Positions 52,234 to 64,000 of a DNA stretch of 64,000 nucleotides are shown piece by piece. Positions within the stretch are counted from its first letter, which is position 1. The number at the start of each line of letters is the position of its first letter. The DNA is from Solenopsis invicta (Eukaryota; Arthropoda; Insecta; Hymenoptera; Formicidae). The notes below the pieces were generated by a model, which was given only the letters and a program-made list of their open reading frames with translations, was not told where the DNA came from and did not search any database. The position numbers and the translations under genes were made by a program. The DNA lies in contig NC_052666.1 in NCBI RefSeq assembly GCF_016802725.1, positions 32,020,997 to 32,084,996 on the forward strand, in the 5' to 3' direction.

Positions 52234-52632
52234 TCAGTCTTGTGTGCAGAGCTCTTTGGACCAATGTTTAAAGTCGCATTTTCGTGACGTTTTTTCAATG
52301 ATGCGTGAAATATCCACAGCCTGTACTTTTCTTTCGAAAGCTTCTTTCGTTTTCCTTTGCGCAAATATATACAAACGACTTGGTACAAAATTTCTGATGA
52401 AGATTACTTCTGTCGGAGTTTTCCAATATTCGTTTTGGAAAAGACATTTATTTATTGTATACAATATGTCGTTGTGTTCTTGAAGTGATAATCCTTGACG
52501 CGACAATGAAATCATTCTCGTGGGATGCGCTTCAACTCGTCTCTTTGATACGGACGGAAATTTACGCCCGCGTTTCAAATTGTGATTCTCTAAAAGGAGC
52601 TTTACTCGCACGCGTCGCAGGCAGTACTGCAT
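52234..52632 (-). other. Unassigned 132-codon minus-strand open frame, possible exon or gene relic
   Basis: This frame lies in AT-rich DNA where long open frames are less expected than in the CpG patches. Its translation has balanced composition with many Lys, Arg and Glu, including NKCLFQNEYWKTPTEVIFIR and KEAFERKVQAVDISRIIEKT, rather than simple repeats. It begins at an ATG. ATGCAG across the start could also serve as an acceptor, making it an exon with a TGA at 52,234-52,236. It would be nested and antisense to the candidate gene. I recognise no family, and a shorter + strand frame overlaps it. It may be chance, a host exon, or a decayed insertion. Confidence 0.2.
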
Positions 52633-52734
52633 ATGACATAAATATATAATTAAATATAATTATATTATTTATTTAATTATACATACTTGAAGTAATTAAA
52701 TATTACAGATATTATCGTGGATTTATGCGTATTT

Positions 52735-52765
52735 AATATTTTACTGAGAACCTCAGTAAAATATT
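52735..52765. repeat. Perfect 14-bp inverted repeat with 3-nt loop
   Basis: AATATTTTACTGAG (52,735-52,748), loop AAC, then CTCAGTAAAATATT (52,752-52,765). It lies about 100 bases upstream of the minus-strand open frame as read on that strand. No link between them is evident. Confidence 0.9.
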
Positions 52766-53991
52766 TTTCGAGTTTAATTAATCTTGATAAAGATTTTCTC
52801 GTGTAAGAGACGTACGATCAAACGGATAAAACCCAGATAGAATTCAAGTGAGAATTAACAAAGATCGAACGGCAATACAAAGCCATTTTCATTTCGCAGT
52901 ATCTCTTTTTGCTCTCCATTTAATTTATATCGCAGATCCATTTCAACGAGACTTACGGTACAGTGCCAATAAGTTTTTGTCCGGTTTGAACGTGACCCAA
53001 GAAACTCTCGTGGGATAGAAAAGAAGGTCGATTACACTACCTATACACGAGCACGATGTATCGAGGTATTTCTATGCATTTTAAGCATAGTTTTATAGTG
53101 CGACATTTCCACTAAGATAATTTGACAATTTCCGAAGCAATAACTCTAACAAAATGCGGCATGCGATATTTCCGGCAAGCATAAAGTCATTACCATGTTA
53201 TTACAACGATATTCAATAATGGGTAACATTTTCATAAATGTTATATTTCACGTTGTATATAATATCACATGAAAAATTGTCACCGTGCTTTGGAGATAAT
53301 ATTTTGAAACAGTCTTTACAAACATGTTTTTAGTAATCTTTTTAAAATGTTTATACAATATTATTAAACATTCAATAAATACGGAATAAAATCAACATTT
53401 CTAAATATTAATCAATATTTCTTGCTTATTGGATTCAGACCTATTGGTAAATTAATATTTGCTCCATATCAATATATTATAACAATATTTATTGAATAAA
53501 CAAATATTACAATAAGAATTTGTAATTTAAATTTGATTTGTTTTCGAATTATATTTGTTTTTATCTAATTCGTAATCCAATAATTACAATAATTATAATT
53601 ATTTTTTTTGGCTGGAAGTAGCGTAGATCGAGTTTTTTCCTCTCGTATAGCACAGCGGCGTATACTGGCATTACAAAAGTCAGAAGAACATCTATTTCCG
53701 TCGATCTGTTTGCCTGTTTGAATCTCTTTCTGATTTCTCCGTTACTTTTTAGTTTCCCTATACTTTACGTACGAGGCAGATAGTCAAAGGACTTATTGCG
53801 CAAGTTTCGATCGTATGCTAGTTTACAGGCAGCTTAGTGCCGGCATTGCAAAATTCTGCGTCTCAGTCGGCGAAATTGAATCCAGCCTCCAGGGAAATGT
53901 CCCCGGTGTGTTCGCAGAGTCCGATTCCTACTGGTTTTCGTACCAAAGAAACTTGATTACCGAAGACGTTGTGTACGTTATACCTTGCACA

Positions 53992-54012
53992 AATACATAC
54001 ATACATACATAC
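53992..54012. repeat. (ATAC)n tetranucleotide repeat
   Basis: About five ATAC/ACAT units, uninterrupted. Confidence 0.95.
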
Positions 54013-54204
54013 GTGGGCGAGGGTATCGAAATTCAAAAGAGAATGGAAGATGCACCTTTTATACTTTGAACTAATAATAAAATTATTGTTTATGTAGAGA
54101 ACGATTGCAATTTATCTTCGTTTTGCTAGGTTCAAGTATATATAATTCAACGAGCAATATCGCGGTACGAAAGGTGTAGCAGAAAACTAAATATTAGCTC
54201 TGGA

Positions 54205-54207
54205 AGA

Positions 54208-54239
<32 letters not shown>
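54205..54239. repeat. (GA)n microsatellite
   Basis: GA units with one GGG interruption at the left edge. Confidence 0.95.
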
Positions 54240-54242
<3 letters not shown>

Positions 54243-57200
54243 TTAAAAATTAAAAATGTACAGTTATCTTTGTGTGTGTTAAAATTTATAGTCACCAGTC
54301 ACAAATATACGTGATAAATATAACGTAGATATCAGATGCAATTAATGTTAAACGTATGGCCAAAATGTAGATTTGCGTCTCTTATAATTTTAATTATTAT
54401 TCTCTTAGCGTGGGAGACGGACGAAATACAAAATGTAATAACGCGTGAAACTTTTACATGCGGCTCTTGATTATTTAAATGATGCTTCGAGAAAATGCTA
54501 TTTCAACGCAGGAAATGTCATTCTTATTTTATGTATTTTCGAACAAGTCGCGAATAGGCGGATTCTCCTTCTGCACGCGGCGACGTCGCGTCGGAAAGCG
54601 GTGGTGTTTCCGGAACGCGTATCTCCGTCCGCTGTCACATACGGAATCCATAGAGCGGATATGTCCCGTTATGCCGTCTATCTTGCATAATACTTTTCCT
54701 TATCCGGCTGCGTCATCTTTGCGATTTCCGCCGCGGCGGAGGCGGCTTCGAACCACGACGACGGATATCCGCGGTCGTATTGCCTTTGATGTTCGCCATC
54801 GGTTCCATATTCGATGCGTGGAATACTCGTTTCCGCGGAAACGGAACGTCGGATGCTCTCCGGTTGGATGTCTGCAACCCCCGTCGGCGGATTGTAATAT
54901 GTTTTTCATATCTTTACGAGAACGACGACTATAATTCGGTAGCGATCGCGACCAACTGTCTACAATAATAGTCTCGTAATACGACTATTGTCGGGCAAAA
55001 AGAAAAGGAAAAGAGATTTATGTTTTCAACGTCTTTTTACTATCTCCAATTTTAATGATTTTTTTTTAACTTTTAACAATTTCAATAATTTGAAATCTCT
55101 CCGTATAAATCTGATAACTCTGATAACACAGAAGATATCTTTCTTCTTTTTAAAAATAAATGTTATTCTGTCAGGAGAGTTCTTTTATATTATGAAATTG
55201 GATATCTCTGTGAAACTCACTGAGAAATATCTTATAATTAATTTAGCACGTAATTAAAAACGTTATAATGATATAATAATAAATTTCACTGACATAAATT
55301 TTTTCTTGAAATAAGTTTCTTTGTAATCCAATATTTCATTAGAGTTATATCTGATAAATTTTATTGCGAAACTTTACGAAAGATTTTAAAAAGTACGGGA
55401 CAATCGCGCGTTTTAGACGTGCGGCAAATTCTTTTTAAAATATAAAGGGATTTGATGAAAGAACCAGCTTACTGTTCCATGTATGCGCCACATATGCATG
55501 TTTGTATTCGTCGTAAAAAGCTCGTCGACTTTTGAGAGGTAAAGAAGAGGAGCACGCTATTCTGATAACACGCTGCAGCCCGCAAAGAAATATTTTTCAA
55601 ACGAAAGCGCGCCTTTCTCGAGTGTAAAAGCTCTGATTTCTTATCTATCGCGTGTTATTATGATTTTTTGTGCGAGAGGAGAAAAAAAAAGGAAAAGAAA
55701 GTATTCTGTCGTGCTATGTAAATTATAAATCGTCTCTTATACACTCTCAAACTACAAGCGATGCAGTAGAATGTGAAAATATGTTGAATCACGTACTTTT
55801 GTTGATTTTCACAGTATTTTTATAATAATTGTAAAACTTGTGAGAAGTTGGATTTTTCTTTCAGCATTTTAAAGCTCGCATAAAAAGTTATTTCGCTTTT
55901 TTAGTAAAAATTATTAAATTATTAATAAATTTTTCAAAACTTTGAAGAAACATTGTTTTTCTACTCCTGGGTGGGGTGTTATTTTTCGCAATAAATTTCT
56001 TACAGTTTTTTCAGGGGGGAATGGGTATATAGATGCAAATCAGCATCAATTATTATATTAAATTAATTAATTAAATATAAATAGTGATATTACTAATTCT
56101 TATTCGACATGCTGTGTTATGACCGAAAATTAATTCGGCGCACATTCTGGTTGAATTCGGAGAAGTATATAAAATCACATAAATAAATATAAGCACTAAG
56201 ACCTAGCTACGACCGAAGAAGGCTTTTTTACTATCATTATGTTGTTACACTATCGGTCCAATAACATATTTGTAATAAAAATTGTTTTATTTGTAAATAT
56301 TTTAATAAGTAAAAATATTTCTTACACATAATACAAATGTTTTACATACATAATGCATAAATATATGGTAATGAACAGAATTTGCTACTTTCCACGATCG
56401 AATAGAAATAAGTGACGCGTATGAAAAGACGATCGCAGAGACTACATTTTCTCTCTGCACTTCGTGCAAATCCCTCTAGCGATTTTTCATATTTCAATGT
56501 ATAATATCGTCATATTTTATTTCAAATGGCCCTTAACGGTGGTCACGGTAGCAGTCGATAACGAATATATAAGATCTTTTGTTTTTTACCGGCTTGAAAA
56601 GAGCACCCGAGTGCTCGTTGAAAAATATGATTGTTATTTGTGCACTATGATAACGAAAGCAATAGGTCCATATGTTTTTGTACTGAATACGATGGATATG
56701 CAAGTTATGGTTTATATGAAATGGTATTTTTATAGTATTATTTATAAATTTTAATTCGTGTAAAAACATAGGATGCATTGTCGGTGCATTAAACAACATA
56801 AGAAAATAGTACAGTTTATTTTGCATAACGTGTCCACAGAACAGTTTATTACTGAAAATATATTTTCATGTCCTCTGAAATACTATCAAAGAGAATACTT
56901 TTGCATTTAAATTGACGTTTAGAGAAATTATAAATCTCTTTTCTTTACGTACACATTAATTGCATTTTAGTCAGTTTTTTTTTTTTAATATTATTTCTTG
57001 ATTACTTCCGAATTGATCTTAAAGTTTCACGACTGAAATATTTTTCTTGTACACCGACGTATATTAGACCCTTTTCAAATCGAATATCGCTCCCTTTACG
57101 CGAACAAGTCTACGATCTCCGGCGTTCGCCGGAAATCAGCTATAAAGACCAGCAGGAAGTTGGTAATGTCTATATCGCAAGGATGGGAGCTTAATTCCAT

Positions 57201-57597
57201 CGCGAAACTCATCTCGTGGAAGCGTCGTGTAACTATATAACGGATATATCGTAGAACTTGGACCGTAAATCAATCGGATCTGCGTTCGTCGGGCAGAGGC
57301 CGGGGCAGGGCAGGGCACGGCATGGCACGGCAGTTTATGTCGATCGGCAAAAAGGGCGACGAATCTTCGGGAACTGTCGTTCCGTGCACAACGGAATTAC
57401 ATGCCGTCGTAGATAACGTCGACGTCGACAACGACGACGGCGTCATCGTTTTTGCTGAGGTCTCGCGTACGGCCTGCGGCGCTACCATTTTTCACCGTAG
57501 AACTTGCAACAGGTGTAAACTTCGCGAGGAACGCCCGCTGTTATGTAATCTACCAGCCAGATAAGTTCTCCTTAAAGAAGACGCAGTAAATAATGGC

Positions 57598-57672
57598 TTC
57601 TTCTTCTTCTTCTTCTTCCTCCTCCTCCTTCTCCTCCTCTCGCGGTGCGCCCGTGCGCGCGCGCGCGCGCGC
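57598..57672. repeat. (TTC)n/(CTC)n tract followed by (GC)n
   Basis: A trinucleotide TTC run shifts to CTC/CTT units (57,598-57,640) and is followed by nine GC dinucleotides at 57,655-57,672, a Z-DNA-prone run. The minus strand reads Lys/Arg-rich through the TTC part only because of the repeat. Confidence 0.95.
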
Positions 57673-58617
57673 AACTATGTAGAAAACTTGGAAACTCGGA
57701 TAAACGTTGGAGTCACAACGAGTATAAGATTTACGATGGTATTACAATAGCAAAATCACTAGCGATTTACTCGAACTGTAATTCCAGTTTGTCTTGAAAA
57801 TTAAATCTGAAAAATAATTGTCAGATTGCGCAAACATAGAATAATCTTGTTACTCTCTTAACACCTTTTGCGTGTCTCGATCTCTCGATAACCATATAAA
57901 AATCTAGTGATTTGCGTAAGAAGATTAAATCTTTTGAATCCTCTCTTTAAATAGAATAGAAATTATTAAATTGATATATCATATTGATACAGAGAAGAGA
58001 ATTTTTCACAATGATACATGTTTTAAATTGCTTTTATAAATTGCCTTTTTCCCGCGGGAAAAAACTAAATGACGTACCTACATTAATATTTTCATATTAT
58101 ATAAATGTACATTATATAATATTTTTATTAATATTGACATATTTCCATCATTCGAGATGCAATGCGGCTGATAAGGGAGATCGCGGCACATAACCATTAG
58201 TACACGTTGCTACGTAACGCAAAACTTTGGGATGCGAGTTAATTCCGGGTTCGTTCGGCCATTGCTCCCGCAAACAAAAGTTGGTCGTGTACGCGACATG
58301 GAAGCGAGAAGGAGGAGGGATCGGAAACAACGGCGCGGCGGACAGCGCGGACAAAAGGAAGCGAAAGGGTAGGAAGGTTGTTTGGAGGCAAGAGCGAAGG
58401 GAAGGACCCTGAGATGCCGCGAGGTAGGAAAAGCGCCCGAAACTTGGAAACTCACCGCGCCTATAACTAAGATCTTTTCTCTTCTCGTCACAGTGCATTC
58501 TCTCGGCCGAACTTGGCCGGATCGGTGCAAAGGAGGCTGCCGGTTATTCTCGGACAACCGTGGATAACGAGCGAATAAAACTTTTCCCGTCCGTATTGTC
58601 CGTTCCTCTTCCTACGA

Positions 58618-58638
58618 GCGCCGCGCGCCGCGCGCCGC
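58618..58638. repeat. GCGCCGC heptamer, three perfect copies
   Basis: This is the same three-copy heptamer array as at 8773-8793, in a CpG-rich segment 50 kb away. Confidence 0.95.
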
Positions 58639-59154
58639 GTACGCCATTTATTTCCCCGTATATCTCGTCTAGACGCGATGCATTTCGCGCCAAGTGAAGA
58701 TGAATGCAATCCTACTTGGATCTAAGCAACGTACCTTTCAGAGCTTTCAGCCAATTGCTTTTGTAAAAAATTCACGAGAAATAGGCATGTAAATCTTTAT
58801 TTGAGGTTTCCTTCTAATTAATCGATCGTCGGGAACCTTGCGTTCCCGAAATAAGATTTCAAAAACCGCGCGGCGCTCTCTTCCTTTACGTTCGAGCAAT
58901 CCTTCGCAGTTTTATTCGCGCACGAGCTAATTAAAAACAGCGGGGATTAAAGTCAGGCGTGAGTGGATACGAGCTAAACCACGACGAGCTAAACCACGGC
59001 GCGACAGAGCAATTAAATGAAAGTCGGATAATCCAGGTTTAACTATCCGCTTTTACATTCGGCGGAAAAGCGTTAAACAAATGGTGGAGCGGAGGAAGCT
59101 CGATACTATACGCGTCACTTATTCTCGGTACCTCCTGCTTCCCAGGGATACGCA

Positions 59155-59197
59155 ACGCCGCCGACGCCACCGATGCCGCCGACGCCGCCACCGCCGG
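59155..59197. repeat. GCC/GAC-type trinucleotide array
   Basis: Imperfect CCG, ACG and CCA triplets run in tandem right after a pyrimidine-rich segment ending in TTCCCAG (59,139-59,145), which resembles a splice acceptor. One frame reads TPPTPPMPPTPPPPADYGV and stays open to a TGA at 59,377-59,379. No good donor follows, so an exon is possible but weakly supported. Confidence 0.8.
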
Positions 59198-60110
59198 CTG
59201 ATTATGGCGTTTCGTTATTGCGGCATTTCGTCCGTTATACGTGCGTATTATCGTCGCGGGTCGGAATATCGGGTGATAAAGGCGCCCGTTATATATTCCA
59301 TCCGCGAGAAAACGGCGCCTGCTTCACCTTCGCGTTATATTTCAACGTATCTTCGGCATCCCGAGTAATTACGACGTGATATATTGTCTTCAACCCCCTA
59401 GGGGACCGTGAGGGTGTTCTTCGTGGCCGCCATCAGACTCCACGATGGCAGTTTTCCATCCCGAATACGCGTCCGGCGCGCGATTATCCGCTTTTAAGAG
59501 GAATATCTTTCCGGCGGTTGCGTTATAATGTGCGGGGGCTTACTGTTATTTACGTGTTTGGCCACTCCTGAGGTATTTTTACGGCACTCGTAACATTTGA
59601 TTTATCATTATCGCGCTATGGCTTCAAAGTGCAAATTCTAAGAGAGTGCTGGAAGATAATATCGAATAAAATAAATCAACTCTGTCTCGTTAAAAGCATT
59701 TCGTCATCAATCGAGATTCTCGTACAAAATAATTAGCTCGATATTAGGAGAAATAATTAACGGGCTTAAGAATCACTCAATGATATTTATATACAAAATA
59801 TTTTTCTCACCCAAAATAAAAAGTTTGCACGTATCGCGAGCTTATTTCTGCTCTGTCGTAAATATAATAAAGTGACGTGAGTAACTAATAGAGCGTAAGA
59901 AAGAACGATAAGTTATAAACGGCGAGGATATAAAGAGAATTAACAGGACATTAAGGCCGACAATACGTTCCTCCCTACTCGGTTCTCGGTGAAGTATATT
60001 TTTATACTTGGAGGAAACATCCTTTTGAAAGTAGTCGGGAACGACTTAAAGCTCATAGACCCGCACCGAGGTACAATCAGAGTTCGCCGGGAGATTCGAG
60101 GATGACGTTC

Positions 60111-60140
60111 AAATCCCTCGGAGTGAAATCCCTCGGAGTG
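60111..60140. repeat. 15-bp tandem duplication
   Basis: AAATCCCTCGGAGTG occurs twice head to tail, without any difference. Confidence 0.95.
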
Positions 60141-60874
60141 GAGTTTCGTGGAGCGCCCGTCGGAAAGCCTTTACTCCACAAAGTTGGCAAAACTTTACGA
60201 TACGAGGAGAACGTAAAAAAAAATTCAGTCATCACGAAACGTTACGATATATACCCCCTGTATTTTCCTCTCCGTTCTACGCGCGGCGACGCAGCTATAC
60301 CGTGATAAATATTCTGGCTATCAGCTCGTAGTTCGACTAGGTTAAACTGTCGTCAAACTAGCTTATCGCCGTCTTGCGTTTTATGGTAGGCAATCACTTA
60401 GCTCGTCGCGAGATCCGCTTATTGAATTATACACGCGGACGTAAAGGCGTGATCGCAACGTCGATTCACGACGTCTTCTCTCGTTTACGTTACAGGTGGA
60501 ACTGTAATACAGAAAGGCGCATCGTGAAAACGCGGGACTTGTAAGCCCGGGCCCGGTTAATTCCGGCTGTCAGCTCAATCCGGCCTAGAGCTTTTGTATC
60601 GTAAAAATTGGCGCTTTTTTTCCCGGCCGCGGCGGCATCCGGTATCCCGCGGACAAAATGTGGAAATACTAACACGGGTCGATTTGCACGAGTGAAGTCA
60701 AGCGGAAAAAAAAAGTATCGATGACGGAAGTGCGCGGGGAAAGGGTTTTCTCGTTCGGAGGCGAATATATCGCTTTTCATTCTCGGTCCCTATTTTCTCT
60801 CTCGCGATGGGGATACCGCGTCGCGAGTCCTCTTGGCAGCAACCCGTTAGCGCGATACACATCGTCCATGTCAT

Positions 60875-60882
60875 TGACGTCA
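60875..60882. promoter_or_regulatory. Consensus CRE palindrome TGACGTCA
   Basis: A full 8-bp cAMP-response/CREB-ATF consensus occurs beside an octamer tandem array, with a second half-like GGACGTCATC at 60,933-60,942. The sequence match is exact; occupancy is unknown and chance occurrence is possible in 64 kb. Confidence 0.35.
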
Positions 60883-60892
60883 TGCCATCGAC

Positions 60893-60937
60893 GGACGAGC
60901 GGACGAGCGGATGAGCGGACGAGCGGACGAGCGGACG
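60893..60937. repeat. GGACGAGC octamer tandem array, 5.6 copies
   Basis: Five full copies with a single C-to-T change in copy 3, plus a partial sixth. The 8-base unit is not a multiple of three, so three units make one 24-base, eight-residue repeat in any frame. Confidence 0.97.
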
Positions 60938-62190
60938 TCATCACGTGGATGTTGAATGGCGCAGAAAGATTAATAGATCGCCGTAAAGTTGAAACTTCCT
61001 CGACATCTCTGAATATTCATGCCACGTTTTTTACAGCCGTTCGCCACGCCACGACCCGAAACTTTATTTCGCGAAGGATGCAGCGTCGTTTTACAGGTCT
61101 ATTAGGATTCCCTTCTTGCTCTTCATTTCGTCCTTCTGTCCTTCTCTTCTGTTCCTCATTCGTCCGCTCTACATACCGTGTCCTCTTCCGCTCTATTATT
61201 CGCATCAAATGGAGGAAATCAATGAAATGCTCTCGCTATTGTCATGGGTATTGACTTTACTTCGCTTACGTTGGAAAGTTACTTTCGCCGATCCCCGTGT
61301 TTAACTTTGAGTAACTGCTAATCGCTTTCGGACCGAAGTTCGTGAATACAACAAAGGAAATCAATTTCCTTATTCGGTGGATGTAGCATACTGTGCATCG
61401 TTCCGTGATCATTCCACGACAGTTATCAGTCAAGGATAAATATTTGATTAACGAAACAAAACAGCTGTAAATTCTAGATAAAAGTTAATTTTTTCTTATC
61501 TTTTAGACTAGAAAAAGAGAAAGTTGTTACACCATCGTTACCGACGTTATTTAATAAAATTTCAATTGAATTAAAAAGTTATTACATTTATATATTGTGC
61601 TTATATATTATTTTTATAAAAGAGCTGAAAACTATTTTTATGTAGCTTTTTAGATACTTTTAACGTTATGAAGAAACTTTTACCTGGAATATTTTTTTAT
61701 AAATGTTTCGCGTAATTAAATACTGAGAGAGTTATATTTAAGCATGATTTATATCTAAATAATTAGATCTCTGAGATGTATTTTCATAGATAACAAATTA
61801 TATCAAGAATTTTTTTAGGAAGATTTTATGATATGAGAGAGTGAGACTCTTTTTATATTTCTTTTGAAAGGTACTTGTGAAACATTTATTTTAATTATAC
61901 TCGCGCTAATTAATTATTGTTTCATTACATATTTCACAATTATATTTGTTCATTTGTCATTCTTTTGTTAAATGGTCACTTTACGCTCGTTTACGAATAG
62001 GATCTGTATACCTGTGTAACAAGCGTGCAATGGCATACGCATTAGTTCGAACGTGCATCTCGCGGAATAGGATCTCGCGGAAGATCTCGTCTGCGGCACT
62101 TAAACGGAGCAACGGAGAAGCAGAATGGGGAAGGTAAAATTTTCCCCGCGGGTGTAATCTGGCTGCAAAGTCGACGGTTGGGTATGGGGC

Positions 62191-62258
62191 GGTTGGTCGG
62201 TCGGTTGGTTGGTTGGTTGGTTGGCTGACTGGTCGGTCGGCCGGTCGGCCGGTCGGTT
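62191..62258. repeat. (GGTT)n/(GGTC)n/(GGCC)n tetranucleotide array
   Basis: About 17 GGYY tetramers with one GACT-type interruption run over 68 bases. The minus strand gives a Pro/Thr/Asp/Arg-rich pseudo-protein that is only the translated repeat. Confidence 0.95.
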
Positions 62259-62583
62259 TCGAGGTTGGCAAAGGCGATGGATGGGGTGGAAAGGCGTCAG
62301 GAGTCAGCCGAGCGATAGTAGTGGAAAGAGAGTTAGTGGAGAGAGGAGATGGGCCTCGTACGTAGGTGAGGAAGCGAGGCAAATGGAAGAAGGAGAGAGA
62401 AGGGGAGAGAAAGAGATCTGGATGAAGCGAAGAAAAGAAAATGCCTAAAGTAAAGGGAAGCAAGCTTTAACGAGATCGATGAAGCTACCATTCGCTTCGT
62501 CGACCGTTGCACTGTCCTCCGGAACATCTAACTTCCTTTCTCTCTTCCTTCTGATTCTTACGATCCGACCATCCTCTTTTGCT

Positions 62584-62612
62584 GCTCTCTCTCTCTCTCT
62601 CTCTCTCTCTCT
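62584..62612. repeat. (CT)n microsatellite
   Basis: Uninterrupted CT units over 29 bases. Confidence 0.97.
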
Positions 62613-64000
62613 ACCTTTACCTCTGAAACAACTCTATTGCCACGTGGGACGATGCTGGCGCAGTTGAGCCATGTTAACATCAATTTAATGATAGCTCGTT
62701 AAAGGAGTGCACGTGGACCTTAAGCGATTAAATAACTGACGTAATGCCCCATCATAGCCGGCTGTTTTTCATGGCGAACGCGTAGGAGAATACACATACA
62801 CGAGCACAAGCGAGATAAATCGTAAACTTGCTAAAAAATTAGTCTCTCCGTTATTTCATTGCCGGCAAAGTTGTGGATTTATTCGTGGGATGCGGTATTA
62901 ATCGAACAAATTTGACGGAGATGCTTGATAAATTCCAGCAATTTTTCTCGAAAAATTCGGAATATTTATTAATTTTTTCTTCCGTCGTCTCTGGATTTTA
63001 TGGAAATGTAATTGCGAACTCTTTCTCTGAAAAATTGACTATAAATTGGAACGATCATGAGTCATTTTCATCGAAATTTTATTTTCTATATTTTACTTTT
63101 TTTTCAATATTTAGAAAGCTATTTAGATAAAAGAATGCATCGAGAGAATCTGTATGCTTAGAAAACAATTTCTATCGATTGAAAATCTATCGAGCTACAT
63201 TAATGATTGGAGACACGAATAAGGTATTAGAAAATGCTTTACCGAAGCTTGTACGACGTGTCATTGCAGTGTACAGACAGGTTTATGTTTGATTGTAAGA
63301 GAACCGAGGATGATAATCCAGGCGGCTGAACGCGGTTATCGGTCTTTAAGTGACGAGATATTGGATGTAGCCCGATGAAGGAAAATTCGTAATCCACAGG
63401 GCTTGATGCCACGTAGCCCGAGGCGATGGTATGCACACTGGGCAAGTTGCCGTATTATGATGATAGACTTAAAATTCGAAACAGCAGTTCCTACAGCATG
63501 AGTTAAACTGCTTGCGCCTCTATCTATCATCTGCCACCTGCAATATACTATTATTTAAAAGCTTGTGTAATTTGCGGTACACACGACGTTATATAAATGT
63601 CTTTACCGTCTCTAAGTAAATTCTTCTTAATAAATATATTTGAATATTCTCAAGTTACGACTAATTATAATTTTCAATTTTTGAAGAAAATAACTATGGA
63701 GCATTTTGTTTAACAAAATTGACAGTTTCGGCATTTTACATGCACCAGTAAAAATACATTTGCATTTTAATCTCGACGTATTAACTGATCAAAACGAAAT
63801 ACTCCTGTTTTAATTATGACATAAACAAATTATTAATTACGTCATACAGTTATTATTTATCGATGCTGCATTATTATACGAGCTGTCGCAGTAATGTTTT
63901 GAGAATTACGTACAATCATGATACACGAGTAATGTTCGTTTGATTGAGTTTGACGCATATGTTTGCAAAATATCCATTTAAAATGTCTAGAGTGAGTAAA

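Larger units (their letters stand above)
47231..64000 (+). other. Candidate large intron 2 or several introns, no exon identified
   Basis: After the exon 2 donor, no downstream exon with acceptor, donor and phase-1 continuation is convincing. The stretch has long AT-rich blocks (49,900-51,650, 52,640-53,620, 55,240-56,400, 61,440-61,980, 63,540-64,000). CpG-richer islands lie at 47,730-48,110, 54,540-54,900, 57,060-57,700, 58,200-59,560, 60,080-61,250 and 62,000-62,660. Any of these islands could hide untranslated exons or other genes. Repeats and weak candidates are listed individually. Confidence 0.35.

Noticed and set aside
61981..62463. 160-codon minus-strand frame with Pro-Thr-Asp-Arg repeats
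   Set aside because: The repeated part is simply the translated GGYY array at 62,191-62,258.
63044..63058. ATTGGAACGAT, similar to part of U6 snRNA
   Set aside because: The similarity ends within a dozen bases and the flanks do not match.
1..64000. Search for transposase, reverse transcriptase, CRISPR arrays, operons and known microRNAs
   Set aside because: None was recognised on either strand; the texture is eukaryotic and no mobile-element protein frame is visible.

Overview
The window looks like nuclear DNA of an insect, most probably a hymenopteran of the ant type. This is inferred from texture only: many long (GA)n/(CT)n tracts, CpG-rich patches alternating with very AT-rich stretches, consensus GT-AG splice signals, and no compact operons, ribosome-binding sites or long uninterrupted genes. 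No protein in the window could be tied to a named family, so the taxonomic call is soft.

Positions 1-45,579 hold no gene that I can support. They consist of AT-rich DNA, CpG-rich patches where several frames stay open by composition (about 400-1130, 3340-3660, 30,500-31,200, 34,900-35,480), microsatellites, small tandem repeats and several strong inverted repeats. The most structured are a 26-bp hairpin at 4129-4191, a spacer-less 80-bp near-perfect palindrome at 4521-4600, and a long inverted repeat of about 0.5-0.66 kb at 17,384-18,040. A cluster of ATTAG sites with Sox-like and E-box-like motifs at 14,677-14,827 is a possible enhancer.

The best gene evidence is a 5' end on the + strand. 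A CpG-rich, leader-like region (45,580-46,654) follows an AT-rich stretch. It contains an old tandem duplication and ends in a good start context at 46,655, which is cut after five coding bases by a consensus GTAAGT donor. A 53-base exon at 47,178-47,230 continues the frame after an acceptor and ends in a GTGAGT donor in phase 1. Together they encode a 19-residue N-terminus with a short hydrophobic core, after which the gene would run to the right. The remaining 16.8 kb (47,231-64,000) is then mostly one large intron, or several introns whose small exons I could not identify. It carries a five-copy 20-bp repeat just after exon 2, a minus-strand open frame at 52,234-52,632, and many simple repeats.

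No tRNA, rRNA, snRNA, known microRNA, transposase or reverse transcriptase was recognised. Calls rest on reading by eye; similarity searches and RNA data would be decisive for the gene calls.
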